Below, piece after piece: positions 25,804 through 34,421 of a stretch of 64,000 nt of DNA. The notes under the pieces were generated by a model that ran no database searches, was not told where the DNA came from, and saw only the letters and a list, made by a program, of their open reading frames with translations. This DNA is from Chromatiales bacterium. Its GTDB lineage: Bacteria; Pseudomonadota; Gammaproteobacteria; UBA6429; Thiohalophilaceae. Where the stretch lies: assembly GCA_027076325.1 (NCBI GenBank), contig JALTJZ010000014.1, positions 1-64,000 on the forward strand, in the 5' to 3' direction. Numbering within the stretch: position 1 is the first letter of the stretch; the number at the start of each line of letters is the position of its first letter. A program made the translations under genes and the position numbers.

Positions 25804-26544
25804 ATGGATTTTTTAAGCATATTTGGATTAATTGTTGGGGTCAGTGCCATTCTGGTTGGTCAGTATCTGGAAGGTGGTGCGATTTCGACTTTGGTTAACG
25901 GTCCGGCGATGCTTATTGTGTTGGGTGGTACGCTCGGAGCCGTAATGCTGCAATCACCTTTTGCTGTTTTTATGCGATCAGTACGTATGTCAACCTGGAT
26001 CTTTGTTGCACCAAAGCATCAGGTAGAAAAAACCATTGATAAAATTGTTTCGTGGAGCAATATCGCACGTAAAGAAGGCCTGTTAGGGCTGGAAAATATT
26101 GAAGAGCGGGAACAAAATTTATTTGCACGAAAAGGTTTGCAGTTACTTATTGATGGTAGTGAGCCTGAGAATATTCGCACTATCTTAGATGTTGAGATTG
26201 AAACAAAAGAGCGTTTCGATCTGCAGGCGGCCAAAATTTTTGAAAGCATGGGGGGATACAGCCCAACCATTGGCATTATTGGTGCGGTATTAGGCCTGAT
26301 TCAGGTCATGGGAAATTTATCTGACCCAAGCAAGCTGGGCAGTGGTATCGCTGTTGCTTTTGTGGCAACCATTTACGGTGTTGCCGCAGCAAATTTATTC
26401 TTTATACCGGTAGCTAATAAATTAAAAACACTGATTGCTGAGCAAGTACAGTACAGGGATATGATTGTAGAAGGTATGGTTTCAATTGCAGAGGGAGATA
26501 ACCCCCGAAATATTGAAACTAAATTATTAGGTTATCTTTTGTGA
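25804..26544 (+). CDS. motC: flagellar stator protein MotC (MotA family)
   Basis: A 246-residue four-helix stator A subunit. Helices at the start (IFGLIVGVSAILVGQYLEGG) and the paired C-terminal helices with GGYSPTIGIIGAVLGLIQVM carry the conserved Pro. The location between cheB and motD is that of the secondary MotCD stator of Pseudomonas-type cluster. Begins 2 bp after cheB ends. Confidence 0.93.
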   Translation: MDFLSIFGLIVGVSAILVGQYLEGGAISTLVNGPAMLIVLGGTLGAVMLQSPFAVFMRSVRMSTWIFVAPKHQVEKTIDKIVSWSNIARKEGLLGLENIEEREQNLFARKGLQLLIDGSEPENIRTILDVEIETKERFDLQAAKIFESMGGYSPTIGIIGAVLGLIQVMGNLSDPSKLGSGIAVAFVATIYGVAAANLFFIPVANKLKTLIAEQVQYRDMIVEGMVSIAEGDNPRNIETKLLGYLL

Positions 26545-26547
26545 GTA

Positions 26548-27345
26548 GTGGCGACACATGTTATGCGACGTAGAAAAAAACAGCATGAGGAAGAGAATCT
26601 GGATAGGTGGTTAGTTTCCTACGCCGATTTTATAACTTTGTTGTTTGCTTTTTTTGTTGTAATGTATTCAATGTCATCTATCAATGAAGGTAAGTACCGG
26701 GTTTTATCTGATACGCTGGTTGCTGCATTTAAAACACCACCAAAATCACTTGATCCTATTCAAATAGGTGAAGAACCTAAAACAATACTAAAAGAAAAAA
26801 AGGTTTTGCAAGAAATAAAACCTATCGACCTGCTTCAGAAAGAACAAAACACTGAAAATAAAGAGATGGCTATTATTGCGGACAGGGTAACGAACTCCCT
26901 GCAACCATTGATTAAAAAAGGCCTGGTTAATATTAATCAAAATAAACTTTGGGTGGAAGTTGAATTAAATAACAGCTTATTGTTTGATATTGGTAGTGCA
27001 GAATTAGAGTCCGAATCCAGAGGTGTCATTGCTAAATTGGCTAAAATACTCGCACCATTGCCTAATCAAATTGATGTGGAAGGGCATACCGATAATATCC
27101 CTATTCGGAATGAAATTTATCCGACAAACTGGGAGTTGTCGGCTGCGCGTTCTGCCAGTTTAGTGCGTGCATTGAGTCGCCGGGGTGTAAAACCATCACG
27201 TTTAACAGCAATTGGTTATGGCCAGTACCGGCCTAAAGCCAGTAATAAAACGTCTAATGGACGGCAAACAAACCGACGTGTTGCGGTTGTTATATTAGCC
27301 GATAAAAATGCACGTCGTATGGTTGGAATTGAAGGTACTAAATAA
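26548..27345 (+). CDS. motD: flagellar stator protein MotD (MotB family)
   Basis: A 265-residue stator B subunit from GTG 26548. A single membrane helix with ion-binding Asp27 (WLVSYADFITLLFAFF), a plug region, and a C-terminal OmpA-like peptidoglycan-binding domain (VEGHTDNIPI..NWELSAARSASLVRAL). Follows motC by 3 bp. Confidence 0.94.
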   Translation: MATHVMRRRKKQHEEENLDRWLVSYADFITLLFAFFVVMYSMSSINEGKYRVLSDTLVAAFKTPPKSLDPIQIGEEPKTILKEKKVLQEIKPIDLLQKEQNTENKEMAIIADRVTNSLQPLIKKGLVNINQNKLWVEVELNNSLLFDIGSAELESESRGVIAKLAKILAPLPNQIDVEGHTDNIPIRNEIYPTNWELSAARSASLVRALSRRGVKPSRLTAIGYGQYRPKASNKTSNGRQTNRRVAVVILADKNARRMVGIEGTK

Positions 27346-27361
27346 AGTTATTGGTGAAATT

Positions 27362-28165
27362 TTGAAAGTTTGGGCAGTTGCAAATCAGAAAGGTGGTGTC
27401 GCAAAAACGACAACAGTGGTATCGCTTGCAGGTCATCTGGTTAAGCGTGGTCTGCGTTGCCTGTTAATTGATCTGGATCCTCATGGCTCTTTAACGTCTT
27501 ATTTCAAGGAAGATCCAGATTCACTTGAAAAAAGTGTTTATAATCTGTTTCAAATGCATCAGTTTTCTATTAAGCACGAGATTAATGACCTGATTATACA
27601 TTCTGAAGTTGAAGGGATTGATTTTATTCCTGCCTCTATTTCAATGGCAACCCTGGACAGGCAACTTGGTACACAGGAAGGCAAAGGGCTGGTTATAAAA
27701 AAAGTTGTTGATTTACTTGCCGATGAGTATGACTATATTTTAATTGATTGCCCGCCGGTACTGGGTGTTTTAATGGTGAATGCGCTTGCGGCCTGTACGC
27801 ATGTGCTGGTGCCGGTACAAACCGAGTTTTTAGCTTTAAAAGGTCTGGAACGAATGCATCATACCTTGAATATGATTATCCAGGCTCGTCGTCATGATGT
27901 TTCGTTTACGATAGTGCCTGTTATGTTTGATCGGCGCACCCGCGCATCAACAGATAGTTTACGCGCATTAAGGGAAAAATACGGTGCAGAGTTATGGCAA
28001 AATGTGATTCCGGTTGACACCGCATTTAGAACAGCAAGCCAGAAGGGCTTACCACTGCCGATAATGTTGCCATCTTCCCGCGGCGCAAAAGCCTATGCGG
28101 AGTTGCTGGATAACTTATTGAATGCAAACAAGCAATCTGATTTAAAACGGGTGACCAATGAGTAA
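27362..28165 (+). CDS. parC: ParA-like ATPase of the chemotaxis cluster (ParC)
   Basis: About 267 residues if started at TTG 27362, which gives the family-typical start MKVWAVANQKGG; an upstream ATG at 27308 lies inside motD. Deviant Walker A reads KGGVAKTTT (Ala in place of the usual Gly before Lys), with DLDPHGSLTSYF and DCPPVLGVLMVNAL motifs. In Vibrio and Pseudomonas, ParC with ParP places the chemotaxis array at the cell pole. The next gene overlaps it by 8 bp and encodes a CheW-like ParP candidate. Confidence 0.9.
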   Translation: MKVWAVANQKGGVAKTTTVVSLAGHLVKRGLRCLLIDLDPHGSLTSYFKEDPDSLEKSVYNLFQMHQFSIKHEINDLIIHSEVEGIDFIPASISMATLDRQLGTQEGKGLVIKKVVDLLADEYDYILIDCPPVLGVLMVNALAACTHVLVPVQTEFLALKGLERMHHTLNMIIQARRHDVSFTIVPVMFDRRTRASTDSLRALREKYGAELWQNVIPVDTAFRTASQKGLPLPIMLPSSRGAKAYAELLDNLLNANKQSDLKRVTNE

Positions 28166-28925
28166 TGATAATAAAACGATTGTTAACTCTAAAGTAGCCT
28201 TATCTGTATTTCTTGATTCATTATTAAAAGAAACAGAGCTCCCCGAGGCTGTTGTAAGTGAGGTTGTTACTGAAACGGTAACGGTTGAAGCAGAGCCGGT
28301 TGTTAGCCTTGCTGTTGAAGATAAACTACAGCCTGAGGTTATCACACCACAAACCGAACCGCCCCCGCCTGTTGCTGAAGCATCACCAGAGACTGACATA
28401 AATGCAGTTACCGATGTCGATACTCAATATCAGGAAGCTGAAATTGACGAGGTTTACGATATTCCTGCCGAACCTTTTCAGGTAATGCTTTTTAAAGTGG
28501 CCGGTTTAAGCCTTGCGGTACGTTTAATTGAGTTAAATGGTGTTGTTGAGTGGGATGAAAGCAAAATCACCGAAATGCCGGGGCACTCTGATTTTTATCT
28601 TGGTTTGTTGCAATATTTGGGGAAAAGCATCCCTGTTATTGATACTGCAAAATTAGTTTTCCCTGCCGATAAACTTGTAGCCCTTTCTGCCGATAAACCT
28701 TATGAGCGGGTAAAACGGATAGTACTGATTGATGACAGTCAATGGGGGCTTGCCTGTGACGAGATTGACGAAGTGATTGAACTGGCCAGCGAAGCCGTTA
28801 AATGGCGTGGGGACAGAAGTAAACGTAAATGGATGGCCGGTACGGTGATTGAACATATGTGCGCGCTTATCGATGCGGCGGGTTTTGCTGAAATGTTAAC
28901 CGATGGCTCGCATAAGCGGAAATAA
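28158..28925 (+). CDS. CheW-domain protein, ParP-like array localisation factor
   Basis: A 255-residue protein. Residues 1-105 are a Glu/Val/Pro-rich flexible stretch; the last 140 residues are a CheW-like domain (FQVMLFKVAGLSLAVRLIEL...FYLGLLQYLGKSIPVIDTAKL...VKRIVLIDDSQWGLACDEIDEV). Position after parC, overlap of starts, and the array-binding type of domain fit ParP, which links ParC to CheA. Name by context, not proven. Confidence 0.8.
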   Translation: MSNDNKTIVNSKVALSVFLDSLLKETELPEAVVSEVVTETVTVEAEPVVSLAVEDKLQPEVITPQTEPPPPVAEASPETDINAVTDVDTQYQEAEIDEVYDIPAEPFQVMLFKVAGLSLAVRLIELNGVVEWDESKITEMPGHSDFYLGLLQYLGKSIPVIDTAKLVFPADKLVALSADKPYERVKRIVLIDDSQWGLACDEIDEVIELASEAVKWRGDRSKRKWMAGTVIEHMCALIDAAGFAEMLTDGSHKRK

Positions 28926-28966
28926 TATTTATGTAACGTATTGATATTAAATGTAATTTATAGTAT

Positions 28967-28984
28967 TTGGCATAAATTATGCTT
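28967..28984 (+). promoter_or_regulatory. candidate sigma-54-type promoter upstream of cheW
   Basis: TTGGCATAAATTATGCTT: GG at 28969-28970 and GC at 28981-28982 are 10 bases apart, in a 126-bp gap before cheW. The -12 box (ATGC) is less perfect than TTGC, and the site is also partly palindromic. Confidence 0.4.
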
Positions 28985-29051
28985 TATTTAACTAAAATCG
29001 TCGATGCAGGCAATATTTTGACGGTTTTCAGGATAACAGAGGACAACAACA

Positions 29052-29528
29052 ATGAGTCAGGCTGCAGAAAAGAACAATGATGAAATTATCCAGTGGGTCA
29101 CCTTTCGGCTGGATGATGAAAAATACGGTATTCGGGTAATGCAGGTACAGGAAGTGCTGCGGATGACCGAAATTGCACCGGTACCGGGTGCGCCGGATTA
29201 TGTGCTGGGTATTATCAATTTGCGTGGTAACGTCGTGACTGTTATTGACTCCAGAAAGCGGTTTGGTTTAGCTGAAGCTGATGTTGATGACTCAACACGT
29301 ATCGTTATTATTGAAGCAGATAAACATGTGGTGGGCATTTTGGTTGACAGTGTTGCCGAAGTGGTGGATTTACAAACATCTGAAATTGATGCAGCACCCA
29401 ATGTTGGCAATGATGACAGCTCCAAATATATTCAGGGTGTTTCCAGCAAAGATAAAGAACTGTTAATTTTGGTGGACGTGAATAAATTATTAACCGATGA
29501 TGAATGGGACGAAGTAGAAGCTTTGTAA
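29052..29528 (+). CDS. cheW: chemotaxis coupling protein CheW
   Basis: A 158-residue adaptor joining receptors to CheA. Single CheW domain: WVTFRLDDEKYGIRVMQVQEVLRMTEIAPVPGAPDYVLGIINLRGNVVTVID is recognisable by its NLRG and VIDSRKRFG landmarks. The 126-bp gap upstream suggests its own promoter. Confidence 0.97.
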   Translation: MSQAAEKNNDEIIQWVTFRLDDEKYGIRVMQVQEVLRMTEIAPVPGAPDYVLGIINLRGNVVTVIDSRKRFGLAEADVDDSTRIVIIEADKHVVGILVDSVAEVVDLQTSEIDAAPNVGNDDSSKYIQGVSSKDKELLILVDVNKLLTDDEWDEVEAL

Positions 29529-29550
29529 CCAAATTACTTTACTTAAGAAG

Positions 29551-29748
29551 ATGGCTGAAATAGGAACAAGTACGTCGATTAAAACATGGATCCCTGTGTC
29601 TACTGCCGTTCATCCTGCATCTGATGCGAGGCAGTCAAAAAAGCGGGAGCAGAAAAAAAATAATCAACAAAAAAATGGGATAAAACACAATTCTAAAAAG
29701 AAGCCACCTGATAGTGGTATAAATTCACATATAGATGAGTATGCATAA
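29551..29748 (+). CDS. small conserved-looking protein between cheW and the DUF2802 gene
   Basis: A 65-residue ORF, ATG 29551, preceded by AAGAAG. Basic, Lys/Asn/Gln-rich middle (SKKREQKKNNQQKN) with an ordered start (STSIKTWIPVSTAVHP) and an acidic end (HIDEYA). Its stop overlaps the next start (TAATG), pointing to coupled translation. I do not recognise a domain; probably a real small flagellar-cluster protein of unknown function. Confidence 0.6.
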   Translation: MAEIGTSTSIKTWIPVSTAVHPASDARQSKKREQKKNNQQKNGIKHNSKKKPPDSGINSHIDEYA

Positions 29749-30170
29749 TGGAAAATGTTCAATTAATCATAAATAATCTGGATAAAAGTACTTTACCCCT
29801 TTTTGTTTTTATGGGCAATGTGGTGTTCTTGCTGGTAACCGCCATTTTATTGCACCGGATGACGCAAAAATTAAGACGTGAGTATTCTCAGGTCAAAACC
29901 ATGCGTGATGATCTTAAAGCCTTCTCCATCGCTGCGATTGGGATGGGGAAAAAAGTACTCCAGCTTGAACATCAACAACGGCGTGCAGTTGAAAATATAC
30001 AAACTGAAAAAACAGTAAGCTATGCTGAACCGGTCAATCAATCGTATGATGACGCTGCGTATATGGCGCGACAAGGGAAAAATATTGAATCTATAATGCA
30101 ACAGTGTGGCTTAAGTCATTCTGAAGCAGAACTTATCTTTTTAATGAATCGCCTGGATAAAGCCGGTTAA
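29748..30170 (+). CDS. DUF2802-type membrane-anchored protein
   Basis: A 140-residue protein with one N-terminal membrane helix (LFVFMGNVVFLLVTAILL), a coiled-coil-like basic stretch, and the C-terminal DUF2802 signature (YDDAAYMARQGKNIESIMQQCGLSHSEAELIFLMNRL). This family is repeatedly found next to cheW in flagellar clusters of gammaproteobacteria (my recollection); role unknown. Last plus-strand gene of the block; fhlB runs convergently. Confidence 0.8.
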   Translation: MENVQLIINNLDKSTLPLFVFMGNVVFLLVTAILLHRMTQKLRREYSQVKTMRDDLKAFSIAAIGMGKKVLQLEHQQRRAVENIQTEKTVSYAEPVNQSYDDAAYMARQGKNIESIMQQCGLSHSEAELIFLMNRLDKAG

Positions 30171-30189
30171 TGCCTGCCTGTTCGCTATA

Positions 30190-30483
30190 TTAAGTATTGT
30201 TAGTCTCAAATCCTTTCGGGCGCTTACCCTTTAACATATAAGTAAAAGCAATAATTTCTGCAACGGCCAGATAAAGTTCCTGTGGTATCTGGTCACCCAG
30301 CTCCAGTTGTGACAGAAGTTGTACCAGCTCGTTATTTTCCTGTAAGGGCACATCATGCTGTTTTGCAATCGCAATAATTTTTTCTGCCAGTTCACCTGCC
30401 CCCTTGGCTGTTATTTGCGGTGCCGATTCACCATCATAATGTAATGCAACGGCGATAGAGCTTGATGTTGAGTCATTATTCAT
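30190..30483 (-). CDS. FlhB-like cytoplasmic-domain protein (FhlB/YscU-C-like)
   Basis: A 97-residue protein resembling only the C-terminal cytoplasmic part of FlhB: VALHYDGESAPQITAKGAGELAEKIIAIAKQHDVPL... ELVQLLSQLELGDQIPQELYLAVAEIIAFTYMLKGK, seen by key segments. No NPTH loop and no membrane helices. Similar stand-alone proteins occur with fliK in other bacteria and may interact with FliK or the export gate. Its start overlaps the fliK stop (minus strand). Confidence 0.85.
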   Translation of the reverse strand: MNNDSTSSSIAVALHYDGESAPQITAKGAGELAEKIIAIAKQHDVPLQENNELVQLLSQLELGDQIPQELYLAVAEIIAFTYMLKGKRPKGFETNNT

Positions 30484-31781
30484 GTTGTTTCATCAATGAG
30501 TGGTGTGTGCGTACGAATGGTTTGTTTGGGTGGTGGGTCGCACCGGCAGTTTAGTTGCCCTGTTTTTAATCCGGCCTTATCAAATTGTTTGCACAGCAAA
30601 TTAAAATGCTCGGTGAACAGGGCAGATGTTTGCGCGTTCTCGGCCCAGAAGTTAACGGACACTTTATTGCCCTGTAATGTAACATGCGCCTGTATGGCAC
30701 CAAGTTCTTCGATATTAAATTTTAGAATAACTTTCCACGGTGTGAGATAGTTTTTATTTTTAGTCTCGTCATCCTGCTCAATATAAATTTTAATATGCTC
30801 AAGTGAATTATTAGTTCGAACAGGGAGTTCAAAAGACCATGCAGGTCTGTCCTGCTCATGAGTCTGTGCGTGTTGAAGCTGTAATGTTTGTAAACGTGCG
30901 AGTACGCCTTCTACCTGATGTAATAATTTGTCAGTAAATTGTTCATTATGAATAAGCATCGGTTGTTGGTGGGTTGTGTTTGGCTTTATTACTGAGCCTT
31001 GCTGAGCCTGTTGTTTCCCACCCGTGACAGGTAGATTGCCTGTCTCTATACCTACGCGCTCATTTGGCGTTGGGCTTGTTAGCGTAGGCTTATCGGTTGC
31101 CCGTGTTTCAGTTTGTAAATTTCTTATTTGAGTGGCCAGACGCAATAGTGCAATTTTCAAGTCATTGTTGGGAACAACAAATGGCTGGTTTGTCTTTTTT
31201 ATCTGGTGAGCAAGCAGGTGTTCGGTAAAAAGCCCCGACTTTTTGAGTATTTCGGGTAATACATTGGCTTCTTTATAGGCTTCGATGGGTGGCAGTGATT
31301 GCACAAAACGATTGGCGGCCTGAGTCAATGCCGGTTGAGAGTCTGCTACTGTGTTGGTTTTTGTGAGTAACTGTATACTTTCCAGTAAGCCTTTTAATGA
31401 CTGCTGCATCGGCATGGTTTGGCGTAGAGTCGAATTAATAATGGATTGTGATGCCGCAGCTTGAGAGAGTACTTTTAGTTGCAGCACGGGTTCTGTTGAC
31501 GTTACCTGGGCTTTTAATTGCTGGCCAATTTGCAGTAAGTCTTTATCGGTTGTATGAATGCGTAGTTTGCTGCCGATTATCTGCAGAAGGGCTTCCGATG
31601 CTGTTATTTTGAGAACTTGAAGTTCAATCTGCTGGCCAATTTTAATTTGCCCACCGCTGTCTAATTTTAAATTTCCGCTATTAAATTGTGAATTTGTCTG
31701 GTTCTGGGAGGCGCTCGCCTGTTTGCTAATGGACGGAGTGCCACCAGTGAATAACGGGGAGTTTGGCTTTTTTATATCCAT
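30480..31781 (-). CDS. fliK: flagellar hook-length control protein FliK
   Basis: About 433 residues from ATG 31781 (MDIKKPNSPLF); a TTG at 31814 would add 11. A long Gln/Thr/Ser-rich N-terminal ruler region leads to the C-terminal hook-length domain about 345-430 (LTPWKVILKFNIEELGAIQAHVTLQGNKVSVNFWAE landmark pieces), which acts on FlhB to switch export. Pair with the FlhB-like 30190 gene supports the assignment. Divergent from the 31909 gene. Confidence 0.85.
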   Translation of the reverse strand: MDIKKPNSPLFTGGTPSISKQASASQNQTNSQFNSGNLKLDSGGQIKIGQQIELQVLKITASEALLQIIGSKLRIHTTDKDLLQIGQQLKAQVTSTEPVLQLKVLSQAAASQSIINSTLRQTMPMQQSLKGLLESIQLLTKTNTVADSQPALTQAANRFVQSLPPIEAYKEANVLPEILKKSGLFTEHLLAHQIKKTNQPFVVPNNDLKIALLRLATQIRNLQTETRATDKPTLTSPTPNERVGIETGNLPVTGGKQQAQQGSVIKPNTTHQQPMLIHNEQFTDKLLHQVEGVLARLQTLQLQHAQTHEQDRPAWSFELPVRTNNSLEHIKIYIEQDDETKNKNYLTPWKVILKFNIEELGAIQAHVTLQGNKVSVNFWAENAQTSALFTEHFNLLCKQFDKAGLKTGQLNCRCDPPPKQTIRTHTPLIDETT

Positions 31782-31849
31782 TACTGCACACCAGAAATGT
31801 TTAAAATGTATCAATCCAGGTTTTATTACTGATAATTAGCGTCCAAAAG

Positions 31850-31876
31850 TCAAGAAATTATAGGATTGGCCGACTA
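31850..31876 (+). promoter_or_regulatory. sigma-28 (FliA)-like promoter upstream of the GYF-pentapeptide gene
   Basis: TCAA at 31850-31853, 15 bases, then GCCGACTA at 31869-31876, against TCAAG/TAAA-N15-GCCGATAA. Spacing is exact, and the -10 differs at two places. 33 bp from the -10 to the ATG at 31909. Confidence 0.6.
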
Positions 31877-31908
31877 TAAATAGAGAATAAATACGAGAAA
31901 TCGACTCA

Positions 31909-32844
31909 ATGGCGAACGATTCTGAAAAAACCAAAGCAGAAATAGAAGAGAAAGCGGTATCATCTGCCCCAAATCATCATGTCTGGTATCTACGAAAGAA
32001 TGGCAAAGTGAGCGGGCCGTTTCCTGTCGGGCAAATATCACAATTGCTGATTGTTGGTCGACTCAGCCTTGACGATGAGGTGAGTCATGACAAGGATGAG
32101 TGGTTTACTATTCAGTCGGTACCTGCACTTATTCCTGATGTGTTGAACGAGGCAGACACGGGTAAGCAGTCGGAACGACTTGCTGCAGCACGGCGTTGGG
32201 CGGATGAGCGGCGTGAAGAGCGACGTGAAGATAATGCCAAAACACCGAGTCGAAGAACAGATGGGCGTCGGCATCATGAACCAAAACAGGAAGTTGAATA
32301 TCGTCAACACCGGGAATCTATTTATAAAAAGTTTCGTGAACGTCCTAAAATGGCCATTGCAAAGTTATTACTTTTCACAGGTATTGTGCTGGCGATACTT
32401 TGGGGTTCTTTTAATTATTCACCGCTCAATATTGTGGATGAGCCAGACTGTTTGGCACAACCGGCAAAAGGAGTGAACTGGCGTAATTGTAATAAGTTAG
32501 GTCTGGTTGCAATACGTGCCGATATCAGTGAATCAAATTTACACTCGGTTATTCTTCGTGACTCTAATTTGTTTGCCAGTAATTTTACAAAAACTCGCAT
32601 GGACTATAGTGATTTAAGTAGCAGTAATTTAAGTTTTACAATTTTTAAGCAGGCCAACTTAAAAGGTGCCAGTTTTAAAAAATCGGATTTACGACGGGCT
32701 GATTTCTCGAACGCGAATCTGAGTTATGCTGATTTTAGAGGTGCAAGCATTGTCGATACTATTTTTAACCAGGCTGATCTAAGCCATGCAATCTGGATTG
32801 ATGGTCGCCAATGCAAAGCAGATTCCATTAGTCAATGTAAATAA
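31909..32844 (+). CDS. GYF-domain and pentapeptide-repeat membrane protein
   Basis: A 311-residue protein: GYF_2-type domain at about 27-75 (VWYLRKNGKVSGPFPVGQI), a very basic Arg/Glu-rich linker (about 85-140), one membrane helix (MAIAKLLLFTGIVLAILWG) and C-terminal pentapeptide repeats of the A(D/N)LxxAxF type at about 205-300 that should fold as a right-handed beta-helix. Topology suggests a cytoplasmic GYF head and periplasmic helix. A sigma-28-like promoter lies just upstream, so it may be a late flagellar-regulon gene. Function unknown. Confidence 0.85.
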   Translation: MANDSEKTKAEIEEKAVSSAPNHHVWYLRKNGKVSGPFPVGQISQLLIVGRLSLDDEVSHDKDEWFTIQSVPALIPDVLNEADTGKQSERLAAARRWADERREERREDNAKTPSRRTDGRRHHEPKQEVEYRQHRESIYKKFRERPKMAIAKLLLFTGIVLAILWGSFNYSPLNIVDEPDCLAQPAKGVNWRNCNKLGLVAIRADISESNLHSVILRDSNLFASNFTKTRMDYSDLSSSNLSFTIFKQANLKGASFKKSDLRRADFSNANLSYADFRGASIVDTIFNQADLSHAIWIDGRQCKADSISQCK

Positions 32845-32923
32845 ATGACAGCAATAATTAGAATTTCAATACACTAACCGTTATGATGTGTGTTTATAAC
32901 TAATTTGAGGCTTGTTAATAAAT

Positions 32924-33457
32924 ATGGCTATTGCAAAAATTGGTATTGTTACTGTGTCGGATCGTGCTAGTCGGGGTGAGTACACTGATCGTGGTGGGCC
33001 AGCGATTGAAGCCTGGTTAAATTCTACTTTGGAATCAGAGTATGAACCCATAAGACACCTGGTGTCCGATGAGCAAGAACAGATTGAGGCGGCACTGATT
33101 GACCTGGCAGATACACAAGGATGCTGTTTGATTGTTACCACAGGGGGAACCGGGCCGGCTAAACGGGATGTTACACCAGAAGCAACACTGGCTATCGCTG
33201 ACAAGGTGATGGATGGTTTTGGTGAATTAATGCGAAGTGTTTCCTTAAAAGTTGTACCCACGGCAATCTTGTCACGGCAAACAGCGGTTATTCGCGGTTC
33301 TTCACTTATTATTAATTTACCGGGTAATCCACCTGCTATTGCTGATTGTTTAGGTGCCGTTTTCCCTGCAGTCCCCGTGTGTATTCGTTTACTTGAAGGC
33401 CCGGAACTTGAAATAAAACAAAACACAACAGCTAGCTTTAGCCCAAATATAAAATGA
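32924..33457 (+). CDS. mogA: molybdopterin adenylyltransferase
   Basis: About 177 residues from ATG 32924 (MAIAKIGIVTVSDRASRGEYTD); TTG 32912 is less likely. MoaB/Mog fold with TGGTGPAKRDVTPEATLAI, and RGSSLIINLPGNP motifs. Activates molybdopterin with ATP in molybdenum cofactor synthesis. The stop overlaps the prmB start by 4 bp, an unusual pairing for a cofactor gene. Confidence 0.92.
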   Translation: MAIAKIGIVTVSDRASRGEYTDRGGPAIEAWLNSTLESEYEPIRHLVSDEQEQIEAALIDLADTQGCCLIVTTGGTGPAKRDVTPEATLAIADKVMDGFGELMRSVSLKVVPTAILSRQTAVIRGSSLIINLPGNPPAIADCLGAVFPAVPVCIRLLEGPELEIKQNTTASFSPNIK

Positions 33458-34401
33458 GTTCATATTGTATTCCTCCACAGGTCACTTCTTTACGTGAGGT
33501 TATCCTGTGGGCTGAAGCATTATTTAAAAAAAATAATCTTTATTTTGGGCATGGAACCGATAACGCATTAGATGAAGCCGCTTATCTGATTTCATATTGT
33601 GCAGAAAAGCCAGTTGATTTTACTGATGACGATTTACTCGATGTATTAACAGCCAGCCAGCGAAAAAAAGTAGAAGAAGTACTTTACCAGCGTATTACAA
33701 ATAAAGTGCCCGTTGCATATATAACGGGTAAGGCATACTTTTTTGGCCTTGAATTTAACGTTAACCAAAATGTACTTATTCCTCGTTCGCCCATTGCCGA
33801 GTTGGTTGGCGAGCAATTTTCCCCGTGGTTTGATTATACTGGGTGGCTAAATAACAATAAAAACAGAGCTTTAAGTATTCTGGACATGTGTAGCGGCAGT
33901 GGCTGTATAGCCATTGCGTGTGCAACAGTTTTTGAAAATGCAGAAGTGGATGCGGTGGATATTTCAGAACAGGCACTTAAGGTTGCAAACATAAATATAA
34001 ACAAACATCATTTAGCTAACCGGGTTAAGGTGGTGCAGTCTGATATGTTTACAGACTTGCCACAGAAAAAATACGATATTATTGTCAGCAACCCACCTTA
34101 TGTTACCCAGAGTGAAATTGATAGTTTACCCGATGAATATCATTCAGAGCCTGAGTTAGGGCTTTATGCAGCAAATAATGGCTTGCAGTTTGCAATAATT
34201 ATTTTACAGCAGGCATTTTATTATTTAGCCGATAATGGCATTGTTGTGGTTGAAGTTGGTAATAGTGCACAAGCTTTGCAAGCTCTTTTCCCGGAAATTC
34301 CATTCACATGGTTAGAGTTTGAAATGGGTGGCGACGGTGTTTTTGTACTTGATGCCGCGCAAATAAGGCAATATCATGCGCAATTCCTGAAAGCAATTTA
34401 A
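33454..34401 (+). CDS. prmB: 50S ribosomal protein L3 N(5)-glutamine methyltransferase PrmB
   Basis: A 315-residue SAM-dependent methyltransferase. Motif I (LDMCSGSGCIAIA), catalytic NPPY in SNPPYVTQSE, and the N-terminal helical substrate domain with VAYITGKAYFFGLEF are clear. ATGA overlap with mogA. In Pseudomonas the order prmB, small gene, aroC, MFS is similar (my recollection), and it is partly kept here. Confidence 0.95.
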   Translation: MSSYCIPPQVTSLREVILWAEALFKKNNLYFGHGTDNALDEAAYLISYCAEKPVDFTDDDLLDVLTASQRKKVEEVLYQRITNKVPVAYITGKAYFFGLEFNVNQNVLIPRSPIAELVGEQFSPWFDYTGWLNNNKNRALSILDMCSGSGCIAIACATVFENAEVDAVDISEQALKVANININKHHLANRVKVVQSDMFTDLPQKKYDIIVSNPPYVTQSEIDSLPDEYHSEPELGLYAANNGLQFAIIILQQAFYYLADNGIVVVEVGNSAQALQALFPEIPFTWLEFEMGGDGVFVLDAAQIRQYHAQFLKAI

Positions 34402-34421
34402 AAGTAAATAGTAGGTGAACA

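Noticed and set aside
28992-29020. sigma-28 candidate TAAA before cheW
   Set aside because: The right half (GCAATATT) does not match GCCGATAA at the required 15-bp spacing.
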